Source: Burkholderiales bacterium (GTDB lineage: Bacteria; Pseudomonadota; Gammaproteobacteria; Burkholderiales; Burkholderiaceae_C). From it: DNA of 64,000 nucleotides. This document shows, one piece after another, positions 9,192 to 18,501 of the stretch. The translations under genes were made by a program, and so were the position numbers. The notes beneath the pieces are model-generated. The model ran no database searches, was not told the DNA's origin, and saw nothing but the letters and a program-made list of their open reading frames with translations. Within the stretch, counting starts at the first letter, position 1, and the number at the start of each line of letters is the position of its first letter. The stretch is from the NCBI GenBank assembly GCA_016223165.1, contig JACRPO010000014.1, positions 107,354-171,353 on the forward strand. Reading direction: 5' to 3'.

Positions 9192-10772
9192 TCAGCGCTC
9201 GGCGATGTAGTGCTGCATGGTCACCGTCTCGCCCTCCGGCACGAAGGCGCGGACGCGCGCCTCGAGCTCCTCGTCGGCGAGTGTCGCGCGCGCCCGCTGG
9301 TGCAGGTAGTCGGCCCACGACGAGACGATGAAGCGCTCGAGGTAGCGCGTCGGATCGGCGAGGTCGCGGTAGATGCGCCAGAAGGTGGCACCGTCGCGGC
9401 GCCTGGGCGCGCGCATCTGCGTCAGCGCGTCGAGAAAGGCGGCCTGGTCCTCGGCGCGGATGCGGTAGGCGATCTCCACCGCCACCGGCCCCGCCTCGGG
9501 CGCCGGCTCCTCGGCGACGAAGAGGTCGTGCCAGGGCGTCGCCGGCGTCACGTCCTCGGCCGCGCCCATGCGCAACGGATAGGGGCGCGCCAGCAGCAGG
9601 CCGCCCAGCATGCACAGCGCCGAGACGCTGAGCGCCGCCTGCAGCCCCACGAGCCCGGACAGCGCGCCCCATGCCGCCGAGCCGATGGCGAAGGCGCCGA
9701 GCGCGCACAGCGCATGCATCGCCGCGGCGCGCGCGCGCACCCATGGCGGCGCGCTGGACTGCGTGGCGGTGTTGAAGGTCGACATCACGGCCATCCACGC
9801 CGCACCGCTGAACAGCAGCGCCACATAGACGGCCCAGATCCATGGCGACCAGGCCGCCACCGCCGTGGCCAGGCCGAAGACCGCGCAGCCGCCGATGACG
9901 ACGCGCTCGTGCGACACGCGCGCCCGCACGCGGCCGATGACGAGCCCGGCGCACACCGCGCCGATGCCGAGGCAGCCCATGAGCAGGCCGAAGCCCGAGG
10001 CCCCGAGGCCGATGCGCCTTTGCCCGATCACCGGCAGAAGGGCCCACAGCGCCGAGCCGGCGGCGCTGTAGGCCGTGGTGCGCAGCAGCTGCGCGAAGAT
10101 CGGCTGCGAGTGCCAGCCGAAGCGCAGCGCGGCCAGCATGCCGCCCCACAGCCGCTCGGCCGGCAGGCGCGAGGGCGGATGCGGCTTGGGCGGATGGCGG
10201 CGCACCGACTGCAGCATGACCAGCGTGCCGCCGAGCGCGATGAAGAAGACGAACGGCCCGCCGACCTGCGCGAAGACGAAGCCACCGAGCGTGGGCCCGA
10301 GTGCACGCGCCACGTTGTAGGCGATGGAGACGACGGTGATCGCCTGCCCGAGCTCCTCGCGCGGGACGCTGTCGGCGATGGTCGAGTTCCATGCCGGCGT
10401 GATGAGCGCCGTCGAACAGCCGGCCACGAAGGTGAGGAAGAGCAGCAGCGCCGGCCCGGCCATGTCCCAGGCCAGCAGCACGGCGAGCAAGGCCACCGAC
10501 ACCGCCTGCGTCGCGAGCGAGGCGACGATGAGCCGCCGGCGGTCGGTGGTGTCGGCGAGCACGCCGGCCGGCAGCGAGAGCAGGAACATCGGCAGGAAGA
10601 CGGCTGTCTGCACGAGTGCCGCGAGGAAGCCGGAGCCCGTGGCCTCGACCATCTCCCAGGTCGCCGCCATCGTCTGCATGGCGTTGCCGACGAAATACAC
10701 CACGCCGCCGCTGCACAAGCCGCGGAACGTCGTGTGGCGCAGCGTGTGCGAGATGGGGACGGCGGCGGCCAT
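9192..10772 (-). CDS. MFS transporter with C-terminal monooxygenase-like domain
   Basis: Major facilitator exporter of the MFS_3/enterobactin-exporter-like group, 526 residues. Residues 1-400 hold about eleven to twelve membrane segments and the loop motif DTTDRRR. The last 110 residues are soluble and resemble an antibiotic-biosynthesis-monooxygenase (ABM-like) ferredoxin fold (VAVEIAYRIRAEDQAAFLDAL). This arrangement is seen in a known subfamily of such transporters. The substrate is unknown. Its ATG directly follows the stop codon of dusC, so the two are probably cotranscribed. Confidence 0.85.
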   Translation of the reverse strand: MAAAVPISHTLRHTTFRGLCSGGVVYFVGNAMQTMAATWEMVEATGSGFLAALVQTAVFLPMFLLSLPAGVLADTTDRRRLIVASLATQAVSVALLAVLLAWDMAGPALLLFLTFVAGCSTALITPAWNSTIADSVPREELGQAITVVSIAYNVARALGPTLGGFVFAQVGGPFVFFIALGGTLVMLQSVRRHPPKPHPPSRLPAERLWGGMLAALRFGWHSQPIFAQLLRTTAYSAAGSALWALLPVIGQRRIGLGASGFGLLMGCLGIGAVCAGLVIGRVRARVSHERVVIGGCAVFGLATAVAAWSPWIWAVYVALLFSGAAWMAVMSTFNTATQSSAPPWVRARAAAMHALCALGAFAIGSAAWGALSGLVGLQAALSVSALCMLGGLLLARPYPLRMGAAEDVTPATPWHDLFVAEEPAPEAGPVAVEIAYRIRAEDQAAFLDALTQMRAPRRRDGATFWRIYRDLADPTRYLERFIVSSWADYLHQRARATLADEELEARVRAFVPEGETVTMQHYIAER

Positions 10773-11873
10773 CTATGCGTTGGCCGTTGCCATCGTCGCT
10801 GCCGAGCCGGTCGCGGCTTGCGCCGCTGCGGCCCGGCCTGCTTCGAGCCCATCGGCTGTATCCGCTGCATCCGCTGCATCCGCTGCATCGGCTGCGTCGG
10901 CTGCATCGACCGCAGCATCGGCCCCGTGCAGCGCCACGGCCTCGCCGAAGAGCAGGCCCTCGACGACCAGCGGATCGTTGAAGGTGCGCACGGTGTCGAA
11001 GGCCGATTGCGCCTCGGGGAAGCGGCGGCGCAGCAGGTTGAGCCATTGCTTCAGGCGCCCGGCGCGATGGCGCGGCGAGACATGCCCGGCGATGCGGCGC
11101 CAATAGTGGCGCACGAGCGGCCGCAGCGCCGCCCAGTCCGGCCGTTCGGGCGCGGCCGCACCGCGGACGGCGAGCGCGAGGCCGGGGTCGGCGACGATGC
11201 CGCGGCCGAGCATCAGCGCCTCGCAGCCGCTCTCGGCGAGGCAGCGGCGCGCATCGTCCACCGTCCACACCTCGCCGTTGGCGACCAGCGGCAGCCGCAC
11301 GGCGCCGCGGATGGTGGCGATGCGGTCCCAGTAGGCCGGCGGCCGGTAGCCGTGCAGCTTGGTACGCGCGTGCACGGTGAGCTCGCTCGCGCCCGCGGCC
11401 TCGATGGCGAGCGCGCAGTCGAGCATGCGCGCTTCGTCGCGGTGGCCGAGGCGCATCTTCGCGCTCACCGGCATTGCCGCCGGCACCGCGCGCCGCACCG
11501 CGGCGACGATGGCATGCACGAGCTCGGGCTCGTCTAGCAGCACGGCGCCACCGCGGTGGCGGTTGACGGTCGGCGCCGGGCAGCCGAAGTTGAGGTCGAT
11601 GCCGTGCGGGCCGAGGGAGGCGAGCAGCGCCGCGTTGTCGGCCAGGCAGGCCGGGTCGCTGCCGAGCAGCTGCGCGCGCACCGGCGTGCCGGCGTCGGTG
11701 CGGCCACCGTTCAGCAGCTCGGGCACGAGGCGCGTGAAGACGCGTTCGGGCAGCAACTGGTCGGTGATGCGGATGAACTCCGACACGCACAGGTCCACGC
11801 CACCGACGCGCGTGATGACGTCGCGCAGGCTGTGGTCGAGCAGGCCTTCCATCGGCGCGAGCAGGATGCGCAT
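10773..11873 (-). CDS. dusC: tRNA-dihydrouridine(16) synthase
   Basis: FMN enzyme that reduces uridine to dihydrouridine in the D-loop of tRNA, position 16 by family. It has the flavin-barrel start (RILLAPMEGL), the catalytic cysteine C98 in LNFGCPAP, the substrate motif KMRLG and the phosphate-binding NGEVW. The protein is 366 residues. Its last 40 are an alanine/aspartate tail encoded by a nine-base degenerate repeat (about 10855-10920) that is not part of the family fold. It lies directly upstream of the MFS gene. Confidence 0.93.
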   Translation of the reverse strand: MRILLAPMEGLLDHSLRDVITRVGGVDLCVSEFIRITDQLLPERVFTRLVPELLNGGRTDAGTPVRAQLLGSDPACLADNAALLASLGPHGIDLNFGCPAPTVNRHRGGAVLLDEPELVHAIVAAVRRAVPAAMPVSAKMRLGHRDEARMLDCALAIEAAGASELTVHARTKLHGYRPPAYWDRIATIRGAVRLPLVANGEVWTVDDARRCLAESGCEALMLGRGIVADPGLALAVRGAAAPERPDWAALRPLVRHYWRRIAGHVSPRHRAGRLKQWLNLLRRRFPEAQSAFDTVRTFNDPLVVEGLLFGEAVALHGADAAVDAADAADAADAADAADTADGLEAGRAAAAQAATGSAATMATANA

Positions 11874-12089
11874 GGTGTTCGCGGAACCCGGGAAGCCCCA
11901 GTCTAGCGATGCGGCGGTGGCGGTTTCCGCAGAGTCTCCGGCGCAGATATAACGGCGCGCTCCCTGCGGCGCGCACGGGCAACCCGGCCGGAGCAGTCCA
12001 CGGACGTACGGCGGGCGTCTTGTCGCGAGTGGGCGCCCTTGTCGAGTCGGGCGCGTGTGGCCTTCCGCATGCGATGTGCTGCTGCGTGC

Positions 12090-12998
12090 TCAGGCCTTCA
12101 ACACCTCCAGCAGCACGTCTGCCAGGCGCTGCGCCGCGGGGGAGAGCGAGCGGCCGCGTTTGGTGACCAGCGCCACGTCGCGCGACACGCGCGGTGCGCT
12201 CAAGGGCAGTACGACGCGGTCGGCGTGGGCGCCGTGCGCGGCATAGGCCGCCGGCATGATCGCCGCGCCCAGGCCGCAGTCGGCCATCCACAGCGCGGTG
12301 GCGAGGAAGGCGACTTCGTTCACGACGTTCAGCGCCACGCCGGCGCGCGCGGCGGTCGCGTCGATCAGCGGCCGGATGCCGTAACCCGGCCGCACGGTGA
12401 TCACCGCGTGGCCGGCCAGCTGGGCCCAGCGCACCTGGCGCTGCCCGGCCAGCGGATGGCTGCGCGGCACCACCAGCGCAAGATGGTCGCGCCGCAGCAT
12501 GCGGGTGTCGACGTCCGCGGCGGACTGTTCCGGCGCGCCGATGCCGAAGTCGACGTGCCCGCTGACGATGCGCTCGACGAAACGGTCGGGCGCGCAGTCG
12601 TCCACCGCGACGTGGATCTCCGGATGCTCGCGCGCGAACAGGCGCAGCGGCCCGGGCAGCACGATCTCGCCAAGCGTGGGCGTCACGGCCACGCTGACGC
12701 GGCCGCGGCGCAGCGAGGTCAGGTCGCGCAGGCCGGTGCCCAGCGAGTCGAGGTCGCGCAGGATGCGCTCGGTGACGACGATCGCCTCGTCGGCTGCGCG
12801 CGTGGCCTGCAGCGAGCGCGTCGTCCGGTCGAACAGGCGCGTGCCCAGCCCGTCTTCCATCTGGCGGATCAGCACGCTGACGGCCGACTGGGTGACCGAC
12901 AGCTGCTGCGCCGCGGCACTGAGCTTGCGCAGCTGGTAGACGGCTGCGAAGGCGCGCAGCTGGCGCAGGGTGGGATGGAAGACACGCGGCTCATTCAT
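12090..12998 (-). CDS. LysR-family transcriptional regulator
   Basis: Regulator of 302 residues with an N-terminal winged helix-turn-helix (TLRQLRAFAAVYQLRKLSAAAQ, then TQSAVSVLIRQME) and a periplasmic-binding-protein-like effector domain. ATG 12998 gives the standard LysR beginning; longer in-frame starts add 49 unrelated residues. It is divergent from the Bug / monooxygenase / Bug / ThDP operon with 91 bases between the start codons. It very likely controls that operon and itself in response to the operon's substrate or an intermediate. Confidence 0.92.
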   Translation of the reverse strand: MNEPRVFHPTLRQLRAFAAVYQLRKLSAAAQQLSVTQSAVSVLIRQMEDGLGTRLFDRTTRSLQATRAADEAIVVTERILRDLDSLGTGLRDLTSLRRGRVSVAVTPTLGEIVLPGPLRLFAREHPEIHVAVDDCAPDRFVERIVSGHVDFGIGAPEQSAADVDTRMLRRDHLALVVPRSHPLAGQRQVRWAQLAGHAVITVRPGYGIRPLIDATAARAGVALNVVNEVAFLATALWMADCGLGAAIMPAAYAAHGAHADRVVLPLSAPRVSRDVALVTKRGRSLSPAAQRLADVLLEVLKA

Positions 12999-13089
12999 GA
13001 AGGAAAAGAATATCTCGTTCGGAAAGTTTCCATGTACGAATGAATGAACTTTGCGTCCAATCAAGGACAAGAGATCCAAGAGGAGACAT

Positions 13090-14070
13090 GTGCTTCGCAC
13101 CGCGTTGATCCGTGCCGCGCTCGCCGCCGCGGCGCTCGCGCTCACCCTGCCCGCCGCCCGCGCCCAGGGCGACTACCCCGGCAAGCCGATCCGCCTGGTC
13201 GTCACCTTCCCGCCTGGGGGCAGCGCCGATGCCGTGGTGCGCATGCTCGTGCCGCGCCTGAACGAGAAGCTCGGCCAGCAGGTGCTGGTCGACAACCGGC
13301 CCGGTGCCGGCGGCAACATCGGTCTTTCCGTCGTGGCCAAGGCGCCGGCGGACGGCTACACGCTGGGCGTCGGCGCGGCGGGCGCGCTCGCGGCCAACGC
13401 GAGCCTGTATGCGCAGATGCCCTTCGACGTGGCCAAGGACTTCCGGCCGGTGACCCTGCTCGCGGCCATCCCCTTCGTGTTCGTCGGGCATCCGTCGGTG
13501 GGCGTGAGCACGCAGCGCGATCTCGTCGCGCAGGCGAAGGCGCAGCCGGGCAAGCTGTCGATCGCGCACGGCGGCAACGGCACGGCGATGCACCTGACCT
13601 CGCAGCTGTTCCAGCAGATGGCCGACGTGAAGCTGACCGAGGTGCCCTACAAAGGCTCCGGCCCGGCGGCTCTCGACGTGCTCTCCGGGCAAGTGCCGCT
13701 GGGCGTGGTGGACCTGCCCGCGGCGCTGGCGCACATCCGCGCGGGCAAGCTGGTCGCCTTCGCGGTGACCGGCCCGCAGCGGCTGCCGCAGCTGCCCGAC
13801 GTGCCCACCGTCGCGGAGGGTGGCCTCGCCGGCTACGACTCGACGGGCTGGTTCGGCGTGGTCGCGCCGGCGGGCACGCCCGACGCCGTCGTCGAGCGGC
13901 TCAACGTGGAGATCACCGCCGCGCTGAGCGACCCGGCCATCGTCGCCGCGATGCGCGCGCAGGGCGTCGAGCCGGTGCCAAGCACCGCGGCCGCTTTCGG
14001 CGCCTACATCCGCAGCGAGACGGCGAAGTGGGCCGGCGTCGTGCGCAAGGCCAATATCAAGCTCGATTGA
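13090..14070 (+). CDS. Tripartite tricarboxylate transporter receptor (Bug family), first copy
   Basis: Periplasmic binding protein of the Bug/TctC type, 326 residues. It has a signal peptide ending near ARAQ, the family start YPGKPIRLVVTFPPGGSAD, and the ligand-loop pattern NRPGAGGNIG. GTG at 13090 is preceded by AGAGGAGAC at the right distance, so I preferred it to a TTG at 13051 that lacks such a site. No TctA or TctB membrane components lie in the window, which is common for orphan Bug proteins. First gene of the LysR-controlled operon. Confidence 0.92.
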   Translation: MLRTALIRAALAAAALALTLPAARAQGDYPGKPIRLVVTFPPGGSADAVVRMLVPRLNEKLGQQVLVDNRPGAGGNIGLSVVAKAPADGYTLGVGAAGALAANASLYAQMPFDVAKDFRPVTLLAAIPFVFVGHPSVGVSTQRDLVAQAKAQPGKLSIAHGGNGTAMHLTSQLFQQMADVKLTEVPYKGSGPAALDVLSGQVPLGVVDLPAALAHIRAGKLVAFAVTGPQRLPQLPDVPTVAEGGLAGYDSTGWFGVVAPAGTPDAVVERLNVEITAALSDPAIVAAMRAQGVEPVPSTAAAFGAYIRSETAKWAGVVRKANIKLD

Positions 14071-14116
14071 CAACGCTCCCCGGCACGGCCGTCGCGAGCG
14101 GCCGTGCCCACGCCCG

Positions 14117-15763
14117 ATGATCCACGACACCGACATCTTCATCGCCGGCGCCGGCCCGGTGGGCCTGACGCTGGCCATGGACCTCAGCGCGCGCGGCGTG
14201 CGCACGACGATGGCCGAGCCGCGTCGCTTCGCCGAGCCGCCCAACGTCAAGTGCAACCACGTCAGTGCGCGCAGCATGGAGGTCTTCCGCCGCCTCGGCA
14301 TCGCGCAGGCCTTGCGTGGCACCGGGCTGCCGGCCGACTACCCGAACGACGTGGTGTTCCGCACCAGCGTCACCGGCACCGAGCTGACGCGCATCCGCAT
14401 CCCCTGCCGGCGCGACCGCTACACCGACACGAGCGGCCCCGACGGCTGGTGGCCCACGCCCGAGCCGCCGCATCGCATCAACCAGATCTACCTCGAACCC
14501 GTGCTGCTGCGCCACGCCGCCGCGCTGCCCGGGGTGACGCTGCACAACCGCACCCAGCTCGTCGACTTCACGCAGGACGACGACGGCGTGACCGTCGAAC
14601 TGCTCGACCTCGACAGCGGCACCACGCGCCGGCTGCGCGCGCGCTTCCTCGTCGGCTGCGACGGCGGCAGCTCGACAGTGCGCAAGCGGATGGGCTCCAA
14701 CCTCGAAGGCACGGCCGTGATCCAGCGCGTGCAGTCCACCTTCATCCGCGCGCCCGCCCTGGCGGCCCTGATCCGCAACCCGCCGGCCTGGGGCCACTAC
14801 AGCGTCAACCCGAGGCGCTGCGGCACGGTGTTCGCGATCGACGGCCACGAGACCTGGCTCATCCACAACCACCTCAATGCCGACGAACCCGAGTTCGACT
14901 CGGTCGACCGCGACTGGGCGATCCGGCAGATTCTCGGCGTCGACGAGCGCTTCGAGTACGAGGTCATCTCGAAGGAAGACTGGGTCGGCCGCCGCCTCGT
15001 GGCCACGCGTTTTCGCAACGGGCGCGTCTTCGTCGCCGGCGATGCCGCGCACCTGTGGGTGCCGTACGCCGGCTACGGCATGAACGCCGGCATCGCCGAT
15101 GCGATGAACCTGTCGTGGCACCTGTGCGCGCACCTGCACGGCTGGGCCGGGCCCGCCGTGCTCGATGCGTACGAGCGCGAGCGCCAGCCGATCACCGAGC
15201 AGGTCTCGCAGTTCGCGATGAACCATGCGCAGGCGATGATCAAGGCGCGTGGCGCGGTGCCCGAGCGCATCGAGGCGCCCGGGCCCGAAGGTGAGGCGAT
15301 CCGCGCCGCGGTCGGCCGCGAGGCCCATGAGCTCAACGTGCAGCAGTTCTGCTGCGCCGGGCTGAACTTCGGCTACTTCTACGACGCCTCGCCGCTGATC
15401 GCCTACGACGGCGAGGCGCCCCCGCCCTACTCGATGGGGACCTTCGTCGCATCGACCGTGCCCGGCTGCCGGGTGCCGCACTTCTGGCTGCGCGACGGCC
15501 GCTCGCTGTACGACGCGTTCGGCAGCGACTACACGCTGCTGCGCACACGCAGTGACGCGGACGTCGCCCGTCTGATGGCCGCGGCGCAGGCCCGCGGCGT
15601 GCCGATGACGCTGCTGGATGTCGCAGGCGAGGCGCTGCCGCCCGAGGTCCGGCACCCCCTGCTGATCTGCCGGCCCGACCAGCACGTGGCCTGGCGCGGC
15701 AACGAGGTGCCGGCCGATGCCATGGCGCTGATCGACCGGCTGCGCGCGGCGACGCCGACCTGA
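14117..15763 (+). CDS. FAD-dependent aromatic monooxygenase (PheA/TfdB-type)
   Basis: Flavoprotein of 548 residues of the class A hydroxylase family (PF01494). It shows the dinucleotide fold IAGAGPVGLTLAMDLSARG at the N-terminus, the second FAD motif RVFVAGDAAHLWVPYAGYGMN, and a C-terminal thioredoxin-like tail. Such enzymes hydroxylate aromatic rings with NAD(P)H and oxygen. The substrate is not readable. Its position between two Bug receptors and before a ThDP enzyme suggests a catabolic path for an imported aromatic or related acid. Confidence 0.9.
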   Translation: MIHDTDIFIAGAGPVGLTLAMDLSARGVRTTMAEPRRFAEPPNVKCNHVSARSMEVFRRLGIAQALRGTGLPADYPNDVVFRTSVTGTELTRIRIPCRRDRYTDTSGPDGWWPTPEPPHRINQIYLEPVLLRHAAALPGVTLHNRTQLVDFTQDDDGVTVELLDLDSGTTRRLRARFLVGCDGGSSTVRKRMGSNLEGTAVIQRVQSTFIRAPALAALIRNPPAWGHYSVNPRRCGTVFAIDGHETWLIHNHLNADEPEFDSVDRDWAIRQILGVDERFEYEVISKEDWVGRRLVATRFRNGRVFVAGDAAHLWVPYAGYGMNAGIADAMNLSWHLCAHLHGWAGPAVLDAYERERQPITEQVSQFAMNHAQAMIKARGAVPERIEAPGPEGEAIRAAVGREAHELNVQQFCCAGLNFGYFYDASPLIAYDGEAPPPYSMGTFVASTVPGCRVPHFWLRDGRSLYDAFGSDYTLLRTRSDADVARLMAAAQARGVPMTLLDVAGEALPPEVRHPLLICRPDQHVAWRGNEVPADAMALIDRLRAATPT

Positions 15764-15782
15764 ACCAACGAGGAGATCGACG

Positions 15783-16751
15783 ATGAACGTGTTTTGCCGC
15801 GTCCTGGTTGCGCTGTGGTGCGCGCTGCTCGTCGTGCCGGCGCAGGCCCAGGGCTGGCCGGACAAGCCGGTGCGCATCGTCATCCCGTTTCCACCGGGCG
15901 GCGGGGCGGATGCTGCGGCGCGGCTGATCGCCGGGCAACTGACCAAGGTGCTCGGCCAGACCTTCATCGTGGATTCGCGTCCGGGCGGCAACACCACCAT
16001 CGCCGCGGGCGCGGTGGCGCGTGCGCCGGCCGACGGCTACACGCTCTTGATGACCGGCGGCTCGACCATGTCGCTGCTGCCGCTGATCAGCGAGAAGCTG
16101 CCCTTCGACACGGCCACCGACTTCGCGCCGGTGGGCATGGTGTCGCGCTTCCCCTATCTGCTCGCGGCCTCGTCGCAGTTCGGCGCCGGCACGCTGGCCG
16201 AGGTGCTCGCGCGCGCACGTGGCAAACCGGGCGAGGTCGCCTACGCGTCGAACGGCACCGGCGGCATCACACACCTGGGCATGGAGTGGCTCGCCCACGA
16301 GGCCGGCGTCAGGTTGCTGCACGTGCCGTACAAGGGCTTCGCGCCGGCGGTGACGGACGTGGTCGGTGGCCGCACGCCACTGGTCATGGCCGACTGGGCA
16401 CCGATCGCGGGGTCGGTGCAGTCCGGCGCCTTGAAGGTGCTGGGCGTGACCTCGGCGCGGCGCTCGCCGCTGCTGCCCGACATGCCGACGCTCGCCGAGC
16501 AGGGCTTCCCGGGTTACGACCTCGAGATCTGGTTCGGCCTGTACGCCCCGGCGGGAACACCGGCCGACGTGCTCGCACGGCTGGGCGACACGATGCGCCA
16601 GTGGCTCGCCGGCGCGCAGGCGCGCGAAGCCTTCGCCCGCATCGGCCACGAACCCGCGCCAACGACACCGGCCGACGTGCGCGCGCGCATCGCCGGCGAG
16701 CGCAAGTCCTTCGCGGTGATCGTCAAGGCCGCGAACATCAAGGCGGAGTGA
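15783..16751 (+). CDS. Tripartite tricarboxylate transporter receptor (Bug family), second copy
   Basis: Second Bug receptor of the operon, 322 residues, with a signal peptide ending at QAQG and the same fold markers as the first (WPDKPVRIVIPFPPGGGAD, then SRPGGNTTIAAGAVARAPADGYTLL). A GGAG ribosome site lies at 15771-15774. It starts 20 bases after the monooxygenase and ends a few bases before the ThDP enzyme. The two receptors differ clearly in sequence, so they probably bind different ligands. Confidence 0.92.
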   Translation: MNVFCRVLVALWCALLVVPAQAQGWPDKPVRIVIPFPPGGGADAAARLIAGQLTKVLGQTFIVDSRPGGNTTIAAGAVARAPADGYTLLMTGGSTMSLLPLISEKLPFDTATDFAPVGMVSRFPYLLAASSQFGAGTLAEVLARARGKPGEVAYASNGTGGITHLGMEWLAHEAGVRLLHVPYKGFAPAVTDVVGGRTPLVMADWAPIAGSVQSGALKVLGVTSARRSPLLPDMPTLAEQGFPGYDLEIWFGLYAPAGTPADVLARLGDTMRQWLAGAQAREAFARIGHEPAPTTPADVRARIAGERKSFAVIVKAANIKAE

Positions 16752-16756
16752 GCGGA

Positions 16757-18472
16757 GTGAGTGGCGTGCACGGCACGGCGCACTACCTGCTCGACGCGCT
16801 GCAGGAACACGGCGTCGAGCTGCTGTTCTGCAACCTCGGCACCGACCACGCGCCGCTGATCGAGGAGATCGCGCGCCGCCGGGCCGAAGGACGGCCGACC
16901 CCCCGGACCGTGCTCGTGCCGCACGAGAACGTCGCCGTACACATGGCCGCGGGCTATGCGATCGCCACCGGCCGCGGGCAGGCCGTGCTCGTGCATGTCG
17001 ACGTCGGCACCGCCAACGCCGCGATGGCGCTGCACAACCTCGCGCGCATGCGCGTGCCGGTGCTGCTGCTCGCCGGCCGGGCGCCGTTCACCTCGCACGG
17101 CGAACTGCCCGGCACGCGCGACACCTACGTGCATTACATCCAGGAGCCCTTCGACCAGGGCAGCCTGGTGCGCCCGTACGTCAAGTGGGAGTACACGCTG
17201 CCGAGCGGCGTTGTCGCCAAGGAGGTGCTGGACCGGGCCTGCTCGGTGATGCACTCCGACCCGCGCGGCCCGGCCTACCTGATGCTGCCGCGCGAGGTGC
17301 TGGCCCAGGAGTGGGCGTCCGAACAGGTGCGCAGCCCGCTGAGCCGGCCGGTGCTCGCGCAGGACGTGGCCGACGACGCACTCGACGAGATCGCGGACCG
17401 GCTGCTCGCCGCCGAGTCGCCGCTGCTCGTCACGAGTTACGCCGGTCGACGCGTCGAGGCCGTGGCGGCGATCGATGCGCTGGCGCGCTTCGCCGGCGTG
17501 CGGGTCTGCGAGTTCAACCCGCTGTACCTCAACATCCCGCGCGCCAGCCCTTGTTTCGCCGGCTGGCAGCCGGCGCCCTGGGTCGCCGATGCCGACGTCG
17601 GCCTGATGGTCGATGTCGACGTGCCGTGGCTGCAGAACGAGGCCACGGCGCGGGCCGGCGCGTACTGGGCGCAGATCGACGTGGACGCGGTCAAGCGCGA
17701 CCTGCCGCTGTGGAGCTTTCCCGCCGATCGGCGCATCGAAGGCGACAGCGCCGCGGTGCTGGCCCGCCTGCTGCGGCTCGTGCGCCAGCGTGCGACGCCG
17801 GAGTTCCTGAAGCGGGCGGCCGCGCGGATGGAGATGCTCGGGGCCGAACACGCCCAGCGCACGCGGCGGCTGGCTGCGCTCGCGCGCGAGCCGGGCACGC
17901 ACGGCAGGATCAACCCGCATCACCTGTGCGCTGCCGTGGCGCGGCGCCTGCGCGGCGACGACATCGTGCTGAACGAGGCGGTGCGCAACGCGCCGGCCGT
18001 CTTCGCCCAGATCCCCGACCTGCGGCCCGGCTCTCTGGTGGGCCTGGCCGGTGGCGGCCTGGGCTTCTCGGCGGGGACGGCGCTCGGCCTGAAGCTCGCG
18101 CGCCCACGCGCCACGGTCGTGCAGTTCGTCGGCGACGGCAGCTTCTACTTCTGCAATCCGGACGCGGCGCTGGCCGTCTCGCAGCGCTACGGCCTGCCGG
18201 TGCTGACCATCGTGCTCGACAACGCCGGCTGGTCGGCGGTCAAGGAGGCCACGCTGCGCATGTACCCGGACGGATTCGCGCGCCGGCAGGACCTGTTCCA
18301 GTCCGCTTTCGTGCCCGACGTGGACTTCGCGGCCATGGCCCGCGGCGCCGGTGCGCATGGGGAACGCCTGGTCGACCCGAACGACATCGAGGCGGCGCTC
18401 GATCGGGCCTTCGACGCGCTGCGCATCGAAGGCCGCGGCGCGGTGCTGCAGGTGGCACTCGGGCCGCACTGA
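16757..18472 (+). CDS. Thiamine-diphosphate-dependent enzyme (acetolactate synthase-like)
   Basis: Protein of 571 residues with the three ThDP-enzyme domains: an N-terminal pyrimidine-binding domain with the catalytic glutamate in PHENVAVHMA, a central domain, and a C-terminal diphosphate-binding domain with GDGSFYFCNPDAAL ending in the DNAGW asparagine. It resembles the acetolactate synthase / benzoylformate decarboxylase superfamily, so it may decarboxylate a 2-oxo acid made in the pathway. GTG 16757 has GGAG eight bases upstream; GTG 16748, overlapping the previous stop, is an alternative. Last gene of the operon. Confidence 0.88.
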   Translation: MSGVHGTAHYLLDALQEHGVELLFCNLGTDHAPLIEEIARRRAEGRPTPRTVLVPHENVAVHMAAGYAIATGRGQAVLVHVDVGTANAAMALHNLARMRVPVLLLAGRAPFTSHGELPGTRDTYVHYIQEPFDQGSLVRPYVKWEYTLPSGVVAKEVLDRACSVMHSDPRGPAYLMLPREVLAQEWASEQVRSPLSRPVLAQDVADDALDEIADRLLAAESPLLVTSYAGRRVEAVAAIDALARFAGVRVCEFNPLYLNIPRASPCFAGWQPAPWVADADVGLMVDVDVPWLQNEATARAGAYWAQIDVDAVKRDLPLWSFPADRRIEGDSAAVLARLLRLVRQRATPEFLKRAAARMEMLGAEHAQRTRRLAALAREPGTHGRINPHHLCAAVARRLRGDDIVLNEAVRNAPAVFAQIPDLRPGSLVGLAGGGLGFSAGTALGLKLARPRATVVQFVGDGSFYFCNPDAALAVSQRYGLPVLTIVLDNAGWSAVKEATLRMYPDGFARRQDLFQSAFVPDVDFAAMARGAGAHGERLVDPNDIEAALDRAFDALRIEGRGAVLQVALGPH

Positions 18473-18501
18473 GCGCGGCGAACCGGCGCCGCCGTGCGCG
18501 T

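Noticed and set aside
8656..12291. Open frame of 1211 codons on the minus strand
   Set aside because: Only its last 152 codons (TerB-like protein) are coding. The rest is an out-of-frame reading of the MFS and dusC genes.
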